Assembly: GCF_001718195.1 (NCBI RefSeq)
Contig: NZ_MCNV01000002.1
Coordinates: 1-64,000, forward strand
DNA: 64,000 nucleotides
Direction of reading: 5' to 3'
Source: Paraburkholderia nodosa
GTDB lineage: Bacteria; Pseudomonadota; Gammaproteobacteria; Burkholderiales; Burkholderiaceae
The notes under the pieces: generated by a model
The model's input: the letters and a program-made list of their open reading frames with translations, nothing else
Told to the model about the DNA's origin: nothing
The model's database searches: none
Made by a program: the position numbers and the translations under genes
Shown here: positions 52,488-60,979 of the stretch, piece by piece
Position numbering within the stretch: position 1 is the first letter of the stretch
Layout of the letters: the number at the start of each line of letters is the position of its first letter

Positions 52488-53585
52488 TCAAACGTCCTGA
52501 TGGGCGGCCGAACTGGACGCCCCGTGGGCTTGCGCCGCCGGGTCGCGTATCCAGGCGCTCAGCAAGGTGGACGAAACGGCGAGGATCACCGGCCCGATGA
52601 AGAGCCCGACGATGCCGAAGGCGAACAGGCCGCCAAGCACGCCGGAGAGAATGAGCAGCATCGGCAGATTGACGCCGCGCCGGATCAGCACCGGACGCAC
52701 GAGGTTGTCGAGCATGGCGACCATCACCGACCACACCGCGAGCAGGATCGCCGTGACATGCGCGTCGTGCACGAACAGCCAGATCACGCCGCCGAGTAGC
52801 GGCAACGTCGGGCCGATCTGCGCGAGACACAGCATGAGCATCACGGCCGTGAGCACGCCCGCGCCCGGCACACCCGCCACCCACAGACCGATGCCGCCCA
52901 GCGCCGACTGCAGGACCGCCGTCACGACGATGCCGAGCGCCACCGCGCGGACAGAAGCGCCCGCGAGCTTGACGGCCTGCTCGCCATAAGCGGGAGCCAC
53001 GCGAATGGCGAAGCGCGTGACATAGTCGGCGGCCTGCTCGCCGTTGCTGTACAGAATGCCCGTGATGATGACGGTGATGAACATGTGCACGACGAACACG
53101 CCCACCGAAGCGGCGTGGCCGATCAACCAGTGCGCCGCGATCGAAACGTACGGTTCGAGCTGCGCGAGCAGACCGCCGGGGCCGGCGTCCGAAAACTCCT
53201 GCCACTTGGCGGCAATGCGCGGGCCAACCACGGGAATGTCGCTGACCCACTGCGGCGGCGCGGTCAACGCATAGTCGGGCAATTTGCGGATCAGCTCCAT
53301 GATCTCGCCGCCGTGCACCGCGAGCGTCGAGATGGCTTCATAGAGCGGCAGCACGATCACGACCAGAAGGATCAGCAGCATGATGAGCGTGGCGAGCCAG
53401 CGGCGGTTGCCGCAGCGCCTCTCGATGGCTTTCATGGCGGGCCAGGTCGCGACGACGATGGTCGTGGCCCAGATCAGCCCCGGGAGGAACGGGCGCATGA
53501 CATAGAGGCTGCCGATCGTCAGCGCGCAGAGTATGGCAACAACGAACAGGATGCGGGCCAGGTCCGGCAGGGCTTGCGGCTTCAC
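52488..53585 (-). CDS. AI-2E family transporter (YdiK-like permease)
   Basis: This 365-residue membrane protein of the AI-2E/UPF0118 family has about eight hydrophobic segments in two groups separated by a periplasmic region. Typical stretches are MRPFLPGLIWATTIVVATWP near the start and CLAQIGPTLPLLGGVIWLF and GLFIGPVILAVSSTLL near the end. The name comes from one proposed quorum-signal exporter; other members are Na/Li-proton antiporters, so the substrate is unknown. It starts with GTG at 53585, with GAGGAGAAG directly upstream. The 199 bp between it and the clp gene hold nothing I can identify. Confidence 0.85.
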   Translation of the reverse strand: MKPQALPDLARILFVVAILCALTIGSLYVMRPFLPGLIWATTIVVATWPAMKAIERRCGNRRWLATLIMLLILLVVIVLPLYEAISTLAVHGGEIMELIRKLPDYALTAPPQWVSDIPVVGPRIAAKWQEFSDAGPGGLLAQLEPYVSIAAHWLIGHAASVGVFVVHMFITVIITGILYSNGEQAADYVTRFAIRVAPAYGEQAVKLAGASVRAVALGIVVTAVLQSALGGIGLWVAGVPGAGVLTAVMLMLCLAQIGPTLPLLGGVIWLFVHDAHVTAILLAVWSVMVAMLDNLVRPVLIRRGVNLPMLLILSGVLGGLFAFGIVGLFIGPVILAVSSTLLSAWIRDPAAQAHGASSSAAHQDV

Positions 53586-53742
53586 GTACTTCTCCTCGAT
53601 GCAGGGCGCGCCTCATGGCGCCGACGCGCTAGTCTATATCGGATAGGCTACGAATCCGTTTCAAAAGTCCCGCACGGCAGCACGGAACGCACTCTGGAAT
53701 AATGCCCCTTTCCCCCGACCTTGCCACGAAGAAGAGCCAGCC

Positions 53743-54531
53743 ATGACCGCAACCGATACGAAACTGCCCTGCGTGCTCCTCACCAACGACGACGGCATCG
53801 ATGCGCCCGGCCTCGCCGTACTCGAAGCCGTGGCCGCCGACCTCGCGCACGAAGTCTGGGTCGTCGCGCCCGAGCACGACCAGAGCGGCACCTCGCACTC
53901 GATCAGCCTGCATACGCCGCTGCGCGTGAGCCGGCGCGGCGCGCGGCGCTTCGGGGTGCTCGGCACGCCCGGCGATTGCGTGGTGATGGCGGTGCGCCAG
54001 CTGATGGGCGACGTGCGCCCTTCGCTCGTGCTCTCGGGCATCAACCGCGGCGGCAACCTCGGCGTGGAGACGATGTTCTCGGGCACGGTGGGCGCAGCCA
54101 TGACGGGCCTGTTGCTCGGCCTGCCGTCCATCGCCTTGAGCCAGACCTTCCGCGACCGCGAGCGGGTGCGCTGGGACACCGCCCGCGCGCTCGCGCCGGA
54201 CGTGATTCGCCGCCTCGCCGCCGTCGCGCATGACGCGCCGGTCTGCCTGAACGTGAATTTTCCCGATATCGACGCCAGCGCCGCAGGCCCGCTCACGGTC
54301 ACGCGCCAGGGCGTCGGGCTCGTGCAGGGCATCGACGTCGTGCCGCAGATCGACCCGCGTGGCATGGACTACCACTGGCTGCGCTTCAATCGCGGCCCGC
54401 GCGAAAACGGGCCCGACAGCGAAACGGCCGTGGTGAACTCCGGCCGCGTTTCGGTCACGCCGCTGCATTTCGAACGCACCGACGAAAAAACGTTTGTCAC
54501 GTTGCAAGCGGCACTCGGCGCTGCCGCCTGA
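53743..54531 (+). CDS. surE: 5'/3'-nucleotidase SurE
   Basis: This 262-residue metal-dependent survival protein removes phosphate from nucleoside monophosphates. LLTNDDGIDAPGL carries the Asp-Asp metal pair, APEHDQSGTSHSISLH the Ser ligand, and LSGINRGGNLG the Asn ligand. The ending is typical of the family. In many genomes surE sits with pcm, nlpD and rpoS; none of these is here, which suggests a second, accessory copy. A 10-residue spacer separates it from the convergent thioesterase. Confidence 0.92.
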   Translation: MTATDTKLPCVLLTNDDGIDAPGLAVLEAVAADLAHEVWVVAPEHDQSGTSHSISLHTPLRVSRRGARRFGVLGTPGDCVVMAVRQLMGDVRPSLVLSGINRGGNLGVETMFSGTVGAAMTGLLLGLPSIALSQTFRDRERVRWDTARALAPDVIRRLAAVAHDAPVCLNVNFPDIDASAAGPLTVTRQGVGLVQGIDVVPQIDPRGMDYHWLRFNRGPRENGPDSETAVVNSGRVSVTPLHFERTDEKTFVTLQAALGAAA

Positions 54532-54545
54532 ACGTGGTCCAATGA

Positions 54546-54983
54546 TCAATCGCGCGCGGCGGCCGTCATCGCCCGCGCGATCGCATCGCGAATGTCCTCA
54601 GGAATGCCAATCGACTTGTGAGTGTCGAGCGAGGTGGTCACGATGGTCTGGCGTGCCGCCATGCGCAGCACGCCGTCCACGCCCGTGCAGGCCCACGCGA
54701 GCGTGAGCGACGCCCCGCCCAGGCGCTCGACGTCGAGCGAGAGCCAGACCTCGTCGCCCATCTTGCTGACCGCCTTGAAATCCACTTCGAGCCGCACGGT
54801 CGGCATGCCCACGCGACGAGCGCCTATCACGCCGTGATAGCCCTCCTGCGGCAACAACTCGTCGATCCACGATTCGACGAGATCGTTGAAGAGGACGAAA
54901 TACTGCGGATAGAACACGATCCCGGCGGGATCGCACTCCGAGAAGTGAATCTTGTGTTTGCGGCGGTACGTGGGCATCGCCAT
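54546..54983 (-). CDS. Hotdog-fold acyl-CoA thioesterase (4-hydroxybenzoyl-CoA thioesterase family)
   Basis: This 145-residue hotdog protein has the catalytic Asp in HFSECDPAGIVFYPQYF, the motif of YbgC and 4-hydroxybenzoyl-CoA thioesterases. It hydrolyses an acyl- or aroyl-CoA. I chose the ATG at 54983 because AGGAGA lies 7 bp ahead; an ATG six codons earlier lacks such a site. It is not linked to tol-pal genes, so it is not the usual housekeeping YbgC. It could serve the aromatic-CoA operon 7 kb away, releasing trapped CoA, but that is a guess. Confidence 0.83.
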   Translation of the reverse strand: MAMPTYRRKHKIHFSECDPAGIVFYPQYFVLFNDLVESWIDELLPQEGYHGVIGARRVGMPTVRLEVDFKAVSKMGDEVWLSLDVERLGGASLTLAWACTGVDGVLRMAARQTIVTTSLDTHKSIGIPEDIRDAIARAMTAAARD

Positions 54984-55028
54984 GCGTGTGTCTCCTTTCA
55001 TGCCAACTCGTCACTGCGCGCGGCAGCG

Positions 55029-55619
55029 TCAAATGACGAGCCGCGACACCTTCACGCCTTCCAGCGACACCCCGGCCATGAGGCCCGCGTTGGTCAGCAC
55101 GAACGCTTCCACGGGGCTCGTCGCGGTCGAGGTATCGACATTGCCGTTCGCGCCCACCGTGACGAGCGCAACCGTGGCGTCTGCACCTGCCGACCACCCC
55201 TGGCTGCTCGTGAAATCGTTGAGCGCGACCGGGTTCATGAACGCGAAGATGATGGCTTTGGACTGCGCGCCGATCTGCAGGCCGAACGAGCCCGCAATGG
55301 TGCTGTAGTAGCCCGTCGTGCGGCCATCCACGCGCAGCGCGCCGGTGCCGTACTGACCGCCGATCCAGAAACCTGCCGAAAGCACCTGCGGAAAGACGAG
55401 CACGCCGCTCGCCTTCGAGACCAGCTCCTGCGACCCGCTCACCGTGCTGAAGAGGCGCGAGAGCGTGGCGTCGACGCCCGCGTCGATCGAATTGCGCTTC
55501 GCCGTGTTTTGCGAGGCGCTGTTCTGCGTGCCGAGCGGCGTGGTCGTGCAGCCGGCAAGCGCGAGGCCGCTGGCGGCCAGAGCGGCACTGGAGCTGAGAA
55601 GAAATTGACGTCGGCGCAT
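55029..55619 (-). CDS. SYLF-domain (Ysc84-like) lipoprotein with possible Tat signal
   Basis: This 196-residue exported protein starts MRRRQFLLSSSAALAASGLA, a twin-arginine-like signal running into the lipobox LALAGC. The rest is a SYLF/DUF500 domain (ASGVLVFPQVLSAGFWIGGQYG, SFGLQIGAQSKAIIFAFMN). SYLF domains bind lipids in eukaryotes; bacterial members are periplasmic or outer-membrane lipoproteins of unknown role. I chose the ATG at 55619; the open frame continues upstream without signal-like sequence. It follows the thioesterase start after 45 bp on the same strand. Confidence 0.83.
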   Translation of the reverse strand: MRRRQFLLSSSAALAASGLALAGCTTTPLGTQNSASQNTAKRNSIDAGVDATLSRLFSTVSGSQELVSKASGVLVFPQVLSAGFWIGGQYGTGALRVDGRTTGYYSTIAGSFGLQIGAQSKAIIFAFMNPVALNDFTSSQGWSAGADATVALVTVGANGNVDTSTATSPVEAFVLTNAGLMAGVSLEGVKVSRLVI

Positions 55620-55976
55620 TACGTGGTTTTCCTGTGCAAATGGGGCTTCGGGTGCCCGCGCCGGCCCGCTCGTGGACATCCGGGCCGTGCGCAAAGCGCT
55701 ACAGGATAGCGCGCATGGCCGTCGCCGGGGCAAACCCGCAATCCGGCGCGTGGGCACCGGCCGCCCGCGGCGGCCATGACCGCTCATCCTTGGGGGTATA
55801 GGACCATGCAGCGGGCATCGAGTTCGCGCGAAGAGGTAAGGAAATCCCCAGCCGCGGGCGTTTCGATGCCACGCAACGGCGTCGACGGACGCGACATCGC
55901 ACCGCGCTTATTGCCATCCTCAGGGCCGCGGGCGCGCGTGCGCAAACGCGAAAGGCCGTGTTAGACTCCGCCGCGC
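55620..55976. other. Intergenic region before the Fur-regulated operon, no gene seen
   Basis: 357 bp lie between the divergent SYLF lipoprotein and the DUF2946 gene. No open frame shows protein similarity. A weak promoter-like TTAGACT at 55960-55966 stands just ahead of the Fur box and could serve the downstream operon. Confidence 0.4.
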
Positions 55977-55995
55977 AATCATTCTCATTCTCATG
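55977..55995 (+). promoter_or_regulatory. Fur-box-like site at the DUF2946 start codon
   Basis: AATCATTCTCATTCTCATG contains two direct ATTCTC hexamers, each 5 of 6 to the Fur hexamer ATTATC. On the other strand it reads GAGAATGAGAATGATT, the common proteobacterial Fur pattern. The site runs into the ATG, so Fur-Fe binding would block transcription or its start. Confidence 0.65.
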
Positions 55996-56364
55996 AATTC
56001 ACGCAAGCATTCACTGCTGACCGCATGGCTTGGCCTCGTCGCCATGTGGCTCATCGTGCTTGCGCCGCTCGTGAGCCAGCTCGTCGCCGCGCAGCACGCG
56101 CATGAGCCGGACGCCACGCTCTGCTCGGCCGTGCAGCCGGTGCAGTCCGGTAGCGCGCCGCATCTTTCGCACGACGACGCATTCGGCGCCTGCGGCTACT
56201 GCCATCTGCTCGAGCATCATGTGGCGATGGCTTCGGTCGCCGCGCCCGCTCCGCTTGCCGCCCTCGTGCTCGCCCGCGAGACGATCGCGCCGCCCGTCAC
56301 CCACGACCTCCCCTTAGGCGCCTTCCCTTCGGGCAGGCCGCGCGCCCCACCCGTCCTTTCCTGA
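55993..56364 (+). CDS. DUF2946 small membrane/secreted protein
   Basis: This 123-residue protein has an N-terminal hydrophobic segment (LLTAWLGLVAMWLIVLAPLVSQL) and the DUF2946 cysteine/histidine core FGACGYCHLLEHHV (Cys-x-x-Cys-His). The family is usually encoded next to TonB-dependent receptors or copper genes, and the Cys/His core could bind metal; its function is unknown. There is no Shine-Dalgarno sequence because the Fur box occupies the space before the ATG. It leads the operon with the receptor and PepSY genes. Confidence 0.8.
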   Translation: MNSRKHSLLTAWLGLVAMWLIVLAPLVSQLVAAQHAHEPDATLCSAVQPVQSGSAPHLSHDDAFGACGYCHLLEHHVAMASVAAPAPLAALVLARETIAPPVTHDLPLGAFPSGRPRAPPVLS

Positions 56365-56465
56365 GTTACGCCTTTACCAGCCGGTCGACCGCGATCTGAT
56401 CGCGTGCCCAACGAGCACGCACGACACGCGCGACTGCTCGATTCCCGTTTCCAGGAAAGCATTTC

Positions 56466-58862
56466 ATGTCCACGCTCACCACGCGTGGCGCTGGCGTTCG
56501 CTCGCGCGAACGCGCAACGCCGCGCGCGCTGCGGCATGCCGGGCGCCTCGCGCTCGCCATGCTGCCGCGCGTCTTGCCGCTGCCTCTCGTTGCACCCGTC
56601 GTCTTTCATGCAGCCCATGCTGCCGAGGCGCAAGCCGCCGATGCCGCCTCGGCCACCACGCTGCCCACCGTCACGGTCAGCGCCTCCGCTGGCAGCGCCG
56701 CGGCGCCCGCCGTCGATCCCAACCTGCCCGCGACGGTGGAAACCGTCACGCCCGCGCAATTCGCGAACTGGAACGTCGTCAACACGGAGGACGTGCTCAA
56801 GTACCTGCCCAATCTCGCCGTACGCAAGCGCTACGTGGGCGATCTGAACTCGATCATCGCCGTGCGCGGCACGAGCAATACGCAAAGCGCGCGCGGTCTC
56901 GTCTATGCCGACGGCCTGCTGCTCTCGAACCTGCTCGGCAACAGTTACAGTTTTCCGCCACGCTGGTCGATGGTGTTCCCCGACCAGATCCAGCAAGTGG
57001 ATGTGATCTACGGGCCGTATTCCGCGCTCTATCCCGGCAACTCGCTCGGCGCCACTGTGCTCATCACCACGCGCATGCCGAAGGCGTTCGAAGCGACCGC
57101 GGACGTAAAGGCGTTCACCCAGCATTTCAGCCTCTTCGGCGTAAACCAGAACTTCAACGGCAGCGAGATGAGCGCTTCGATCGGCGACCGCATCGGCAAG
57201 TTCTCGTATCTGCTTGGCGTGAACCACCTGGAGAACACGAGCCAGCCGCTGCAGTTCGCCACGCTTGCGCAGTCGACGAAGCCCGCGCAACCGGGCGACG
57301 TGCCCGTGCGTGGCGCGTACTTCTACAACAACCAGACGAACACGCCCACGGTCGTGCTCGGCGTGAACGGCGAAGGCATGCAGCACACGGTGCAGGACCA
57401 GTTCAAGCTGCGCATGCAGTACGACTTCACGCCCACCGTGCAAGGCGGCGTGACGCTCGGCTACTGGCACCAGACCTACAACAACGCCACCTCGACCTTC
57501 CTTTACGACGCGAACGGCAACCCCGTGTACAGCGGCAAGGTGTCGATCAACGGCTACGAGTACACCATTCCCGCCGCCGCGTTCGCACCGAGCCGCGGCT
57601 GGAGCGAAAACTGGCTGTATGGCGCGACGCTGCGCACCCATCAGGCGACCGGCTGGAACGCTGAAGCCATTGCCTCGTACTACGACGTAAGCAACAGCGT
57701 GGCGCGCACGGCGAATGCGGGCGGACCCGGCAACGGTCCCGGCGTCATGACGCTGGGAGGCGGCACCGGCTGGAAGACGCTCGACCTCAAGACGACGTGG
57801 ACGCCGGCCACACCCGACGCCGGACTCGCCGCCCACTGGCTCACCATCGGCTATCACTACGACGATTACGCGCTCGACAACCGCACGTACAACACGCTCG
57901 CGTGGCGCGACGGCGGTGCGAACAGTTTCGCCAACGCCTTCGCGGGCAAGACCGAAACCCAGGCGCTCTATGCACAGGACGCCTGGCGCTTCCTGCCACG
58001 CTGGAAGCTCGTGTACGGCGTGCGCTACGAGAATTGGCGCGCCTTCGACGGCTATCAGGCGCTCGGCAGTGTGAACGTGCCTTATGCGAACGTGGGCGAC
58101 CATCACTTCTCGCCGAAAGCTTCGCTCTCGTTCGACGTGACCGACGACCTCACGCTGCGTGCATCGATTGCGCGCGCCTACCGCTTCCCGACTGTGAGCG
58201 AGTTGTTCCAGGGGCAGGTGAACGGCTCGTCCATCGTCAACAACAATCCGAACCTGCGCCCCGAGGACGATCTCTCGAAGGAACTGAGCGCCGAATGGGC
58301 GCACTGGAACGGCCTGTTCCGCCTGACGCTCTTTCAGGACGACGTAAAGAACACGATCTTTAGCCAGACCGATACGACGGTCATTCCGAACGTCACGAAC
58401 TTCCAGAACATCGGCAAGGTGCGCTCGCGCGGCGTGGAAACGAGCTATCAGGGAGAAGACGTCATCGTGCGCGGGCTCGATCTCGCGGCGAGCGTGGCCT
58501 ATACGCAGTCGAAGATCCTGGAGAACGCGCAGAATCCGGCGAGCGTCGGCAAGTACTTCTATCGCATTCCGCTGTGGCGCGCGAATCTCGTCGCGACCTA
58601 CCGGTTCGACGCGCGCTCCGCGCTCACGCTCGCCGCGCGCTACTCGGGGCGCCAGTACAACACGCTCACGAACACGGACACGAACCCGAACGTATTCGGC
58701 GGCACGAGCACCTACACGGTCGCCGACGTGAAGTACACCTTCCGGCCGACGAAGAAGAGCGAGATAGGCGTGGGCATCGACAACCTGTTCGACGCGCGCT
58801 ACTTCGTCTATCACCCGTATCCCGGCCGTACCTACTACCTCGTAGCGAAGCTCGGCATTTGA
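56466..58862 (+). CDS. TonB-dependent outer-membrane receptor
   Basis: This 798-residue outer-membrane receptor has a long signal region (to about residue 53: RLALAMLPRVLPLPLVAPVV then HAAHAAEA). The plug domain (about 85-200) has TEDVLKYLPNLAVRKRY, SIIAVRGTS and QVDVIYGPYSALYPGNSLG. A 22-strand barrel follows, ending GIDNLFDARYF and YYLVAKLGI. A TonB box may be the segment LPTVTVSA at the mature N-terminus. The usual terminal aromatic is replaced by Ile. The Fur box ahead of the operon points to iron-siderophore uptake, but the neighbours' His/Met-rich parts leave copper or another metal possible. Confidence 0.9.
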   Translation: MSTLTTRGAGVRSRERATPRALRHAGRLALAMLPRVLPLPLVAPVVFHAAHAAEAQAADAASATTLPTVTVSASAGSAAAPAVDPNLPATVETVTPAQFANWNVVNTEDVLKYLPNLAVRKRYVGDLNSIIAVRGTSNTQSARGLVYADGLLLSNLLGNSYSFPPRWSMVFPDQIQQVDVIYGPYSALYPGNSLGATVLITTRMPKAFEATADVKAFTQHFSLFGVNQNFNGSEMSASIGDRIGKFSYLLGVNHLENTSQPLQFATLAQSTKPAQPGDVPVRGAYFYNNQTNTPTVVLGVNGEGMQHTVQDQFKLRMQYDFTPTVQGGVTLGYWHQTYNNATSTFLYDANGNPVYSGKVSINGYEYTIPAAAFAPSRGWSENWLYGATLRTHQATGWNAEAIASYYDVSNSVARTANAGGPGNGPGVMTLGGGTGWKTLDLKTTWTPATPDAGLAAHWLTIGYHYDDYALDNRTYNTLAWRDGGANSFANAFAGKTETQALYAQDAWRFLPRWKLVYGVRYENWRAFDGYQALGSVNVPYANVGDHHFSPKASLSFDVTDDLTLRASIARAYRFPTVSELFQGQVNGSSIVNNNPNLRPEDDLSKELSAEWAHWNGLFRLTLFQDDVKNTIFSQTDTTVIPNVTNFQNIGKVRSRGVETSYQGEDVIVRGLDLAASVAYTQSKILENAQNPASVGKYFYRIPLWRANLVATYRFDARSALTLAARYSGRQYNTLTNTDTNPNVFGGTSTYTVADVKYTFRPTKKSEIGVGIDNLFDARYFVYHPYPGRTYYLVAKLGI

Positions 58863-58926
58863 GCGGCTCGTTTTCGTTTGAATCATCCATGCATTCGAGC
58901 CGTGCCGGCTCGACAGGGAGTCCCCG

Positions 58927-60429
58927 ATGTCCACGATATCCGACCCGGTCAGCGCACCGCCTGCCCACGCGGCGCAGTCCGGCTACTGCACGCTGTGGCG
59001 CTGGCATTTTTACGCCGGCCTCTTCGTCATGCCCTTGCTGCTCGTGCTCGCCATTACGGGCACGATCTACTGTTTCCAGCCGCAGATCGAACCGCTGCTT
59101 TACCCGCATCGGCTGGTGGTCGCGCCGGCGGCGACACCGCGCCTGCCCGTGGATACACTGCTGGCCCGCGCGCGAGCCGCGCTGCCGCCCGACGCGCGGG
59201 CGCTGCGCGCGCACATCGAGTCGAATCCCGCGCGCAGTGCCGAATTCGTTTTCGCGCTGCCCGGCGGGACCAAAGGGAGCGTCTACGTGAATCCCTATGA
59301 TGGCGCAGTGCTCGGCACGCTCGACGTCGATCGCCGCTTCATGCAGGTCGACCGCATGCTGCATCGCAAGCTCTTGCTCGGCAAGCCCGGCGAGCTGCTG
59401 ATGGAACTGGCCGCCTGCTGGACGCTGGTGATGATCGCCACCGGCATTGCGCTCTGGTGGCCGCGCGCGGGTGCGTCGTGGCGCGCCGCGCTGCTGCCTC
59501 GCTTCGCCGCGCGCGGGCGGCCGTTCTGGAAGAGCGTGCACGCGAGCGTCGGCATCTGGCTCGCCGTGGGCGCGCTCGCGTTCGTGTTGAGCGGCTTGCC
59601 GTGGACCGGCTCGTGGGGCAAGCAGTTCAAGGCGCTCGCCACGCGCGCGAGCCTCGGCGCGCCGCGCGGCGCGTGGGCCGGCGGTCTCGCGCTGAAGTCG
59701 GCCTTGCCGGGTGCGCCGGCAGCAGCTAGCGGCGCAGCGGCGAATCCTCCCGCAAGCCACGCCGATCGACAAGAACACAGCGGAGAGCACGCGGGGCACG
59801 ACATGGCGTCGATGCCAGGCATGGTGATGGACGACATGCCGCTGCCGCTCGTGCCCTGGGCCGTCGGCGCGGCTCCCGTGCCGCACTCGCCCGACGCGTC
59901 CGGCGCATCGCAACACTGGACGCTCGCCCAGGTCGTCGCCCAGATGCGCGATCTCGGCTTGCGCGACGGTTACGACATCGTGCTGCCCGCCACGGCCGAT
60001 GGCGTCTACACGGTCTCGTATTTTCCGCCCGATCCGAAAGCGGAACGCACCGTGTATATCGACCAATACAGCGGCGCCGTGCTCAAGGACATTCGCTATG
60101 ACGATTACGGCGCAGTTTCGAAGGCCATTTCATATGGCACATCGCTGCACATGGGCCGCTACTTTGGCCTCGCCAACCAGTTGATCTGCGCGGCGATTTC
60201 GCTGGGCCTCGGCGCGCTCGCGGTGACGGGCTTCGTGATGTGGTGGCTACGCCGCCCCGCCCGCGCGAAGGGCGCATCGATGTTGGCGGCGCCCTCACGC
60301 GAGCGCGCCGCGCCCCCGCTGCGCGCCTGGAAGACCGGTCTCGTGCTGCTCGGCATCGTGTTTCCGCTGATGGGCGCGACGCTCGTGGCGGTCTGGCTGT
60401 TCGACCGCGCAGCCTTCCGACGTGCCTAG
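58927..60429 (+). CDS. PepSY-associated membrane protein (siderophore/metal reductase-like) with His/Met-rich loop
   Basis: This 500-residue inner-membrane protein has four membrane segments and PepSY domains, starting WRWHFYAGLFVMPLLLVLAITG. Histidines in MLHRKLLLGKPGELLMELAA and KSVHASVGIWLA are typical haem or metal ligands of the PiuB/FsrB-like family, thought to reduce ferric siderophores. The large periplasmic loop carries an insert rich in His and Met (HSGEHAGHDMASMPGMVMDD, about residues 285-304), a pattern otherwise seen in copper-binding proteins. AGGGAG precedes the ATG. The gene follows the receptor after 64 bp and is last in the operon. Confidence 0.88.
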   Translation: MSTISDPVSAPPAHAAQSGYCTLWRWHFYAGLFVMPLLLVLAITGTIYCFQPQIEPLLYPHRLVVAPAATPRLPVDTLLARARAALPPDARALRAHIESNPARSAEFVFALPGGTKGSVYVNPYDGAVLGTLDVDRRFMQVDRMLHRKLLLGKPGELLMELAACWTLVMIATGIALWWPRAGASWRAALLPRFAARGRPFWKSVHASVGIWLAVGALAFVLSGLPWTGSWGKQFKALATRASLGAPRGAWAGGLALKSALPGAPAAASGAAANPPASHADRQEHSGEHAGHDMASMPGMVMDDMPLPLVPWAVGAAPVPHSPDASGASQHWTLAQVVAQMRDLGLRDGYDIVLPATADGVYTVSYFPPDPKAERTVYIDQYSGAVLKDIRYDDYGAVSKAISYGTSLHMGRYFGLANQLICAAISLGLGALAVTGFVMWWLRRPARAKGASMLAAPSRERAAPPLRAWKTGLVLLGIVFPLMGATLVAVWLFDRAAFRRA

Positions 60430-60546
60430 AAGCTGCCGTCGTGCCGGCGTCGGCGGCAGCCGCGGCCCTGCGGTAATCTGCGGACACAAATACGTCTGAA
60501 CCTGGCTGCGCCAAATGGTTTCAAACGTAGATATGCGGAGATTATC

Positions 60547-60903
60547 GTGTTGCGGCGAATTTCAGCGCTCGGCGCGGCCGCGGTGCTTGCGGGCTGCGCG
60601 GTCGCGCCCTATCCCGGTTACCCCGGGTACTACGGCTATGACTACGGCTACCCGTACGACGCGGGCTATCCGTACGCCTACGGTTACGACTACTACCCCG
60701 GCTATTTCGGCGGCGGCTATGGCGGCATCGCAATTTGGGGCGGTGGCGGCGGATGCTGCTATCACCACGGCTGGCACGGCGGTGGCCATGGCGGCGGCTG
60801 GCACGGTGGCGGTGGACACGGCGGCGGCTGGCATGGAGGCGGTGGCGGCACGTGGCAAGGCGGCGGCGGTGGCAGGGGGGCCGGCGGCGGCCACGGCCAC
60901 TAA
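60547..60903 (+). CDS. Small Gly/Tyr/His-rich lipoprotein
   Basis: This 118-residue predicted lipoprotein has signal MLRRISALGAAAVLAGC with the lipid-carrying Cys at 17. A Tyr/Pro/Gly segment (residues about 20-60, repeated GY/YG pairs) is followed by a His/Gly segment with several HGGGWHGGGG-like repeats. It starts with GTG, with GGAG 7 bp upstream. Composition suggests an unstructured surface or cell-wall-bound chain that may bind metal through His. No family can be named. It is 117 bp downstream of the PepSY gene and could be transcribed with it. Confidence 0.75.
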   Translation: MLRRISALGAAAVLAGCAVAPYPGYPGYYGYDYGYPYDAGYPYAYGYDYYPGYFGGGYGGIAIWGGGGGCCYHHGWHGGGHGGGWHGGGGHGGGWHGGGGGTWQGGGGGRGAGGGHGH

Positions 60904-60979
60904 CCCGTCACAGCGCGACCACAGCGGGACCACTCTGTTGAAGCGGTCCGTATACCGTGCGTGTCAGCGCGGCGCGCGC

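Noticed and set aside
56217..58934. Open frame of 905 codons on the minus strand
   Set aside because: It is the antisense of the TonB-dependent receptor, whose plug and barrel motifs are clear. The composition is Arg/Val/Glu-rich with no recognisable fold.
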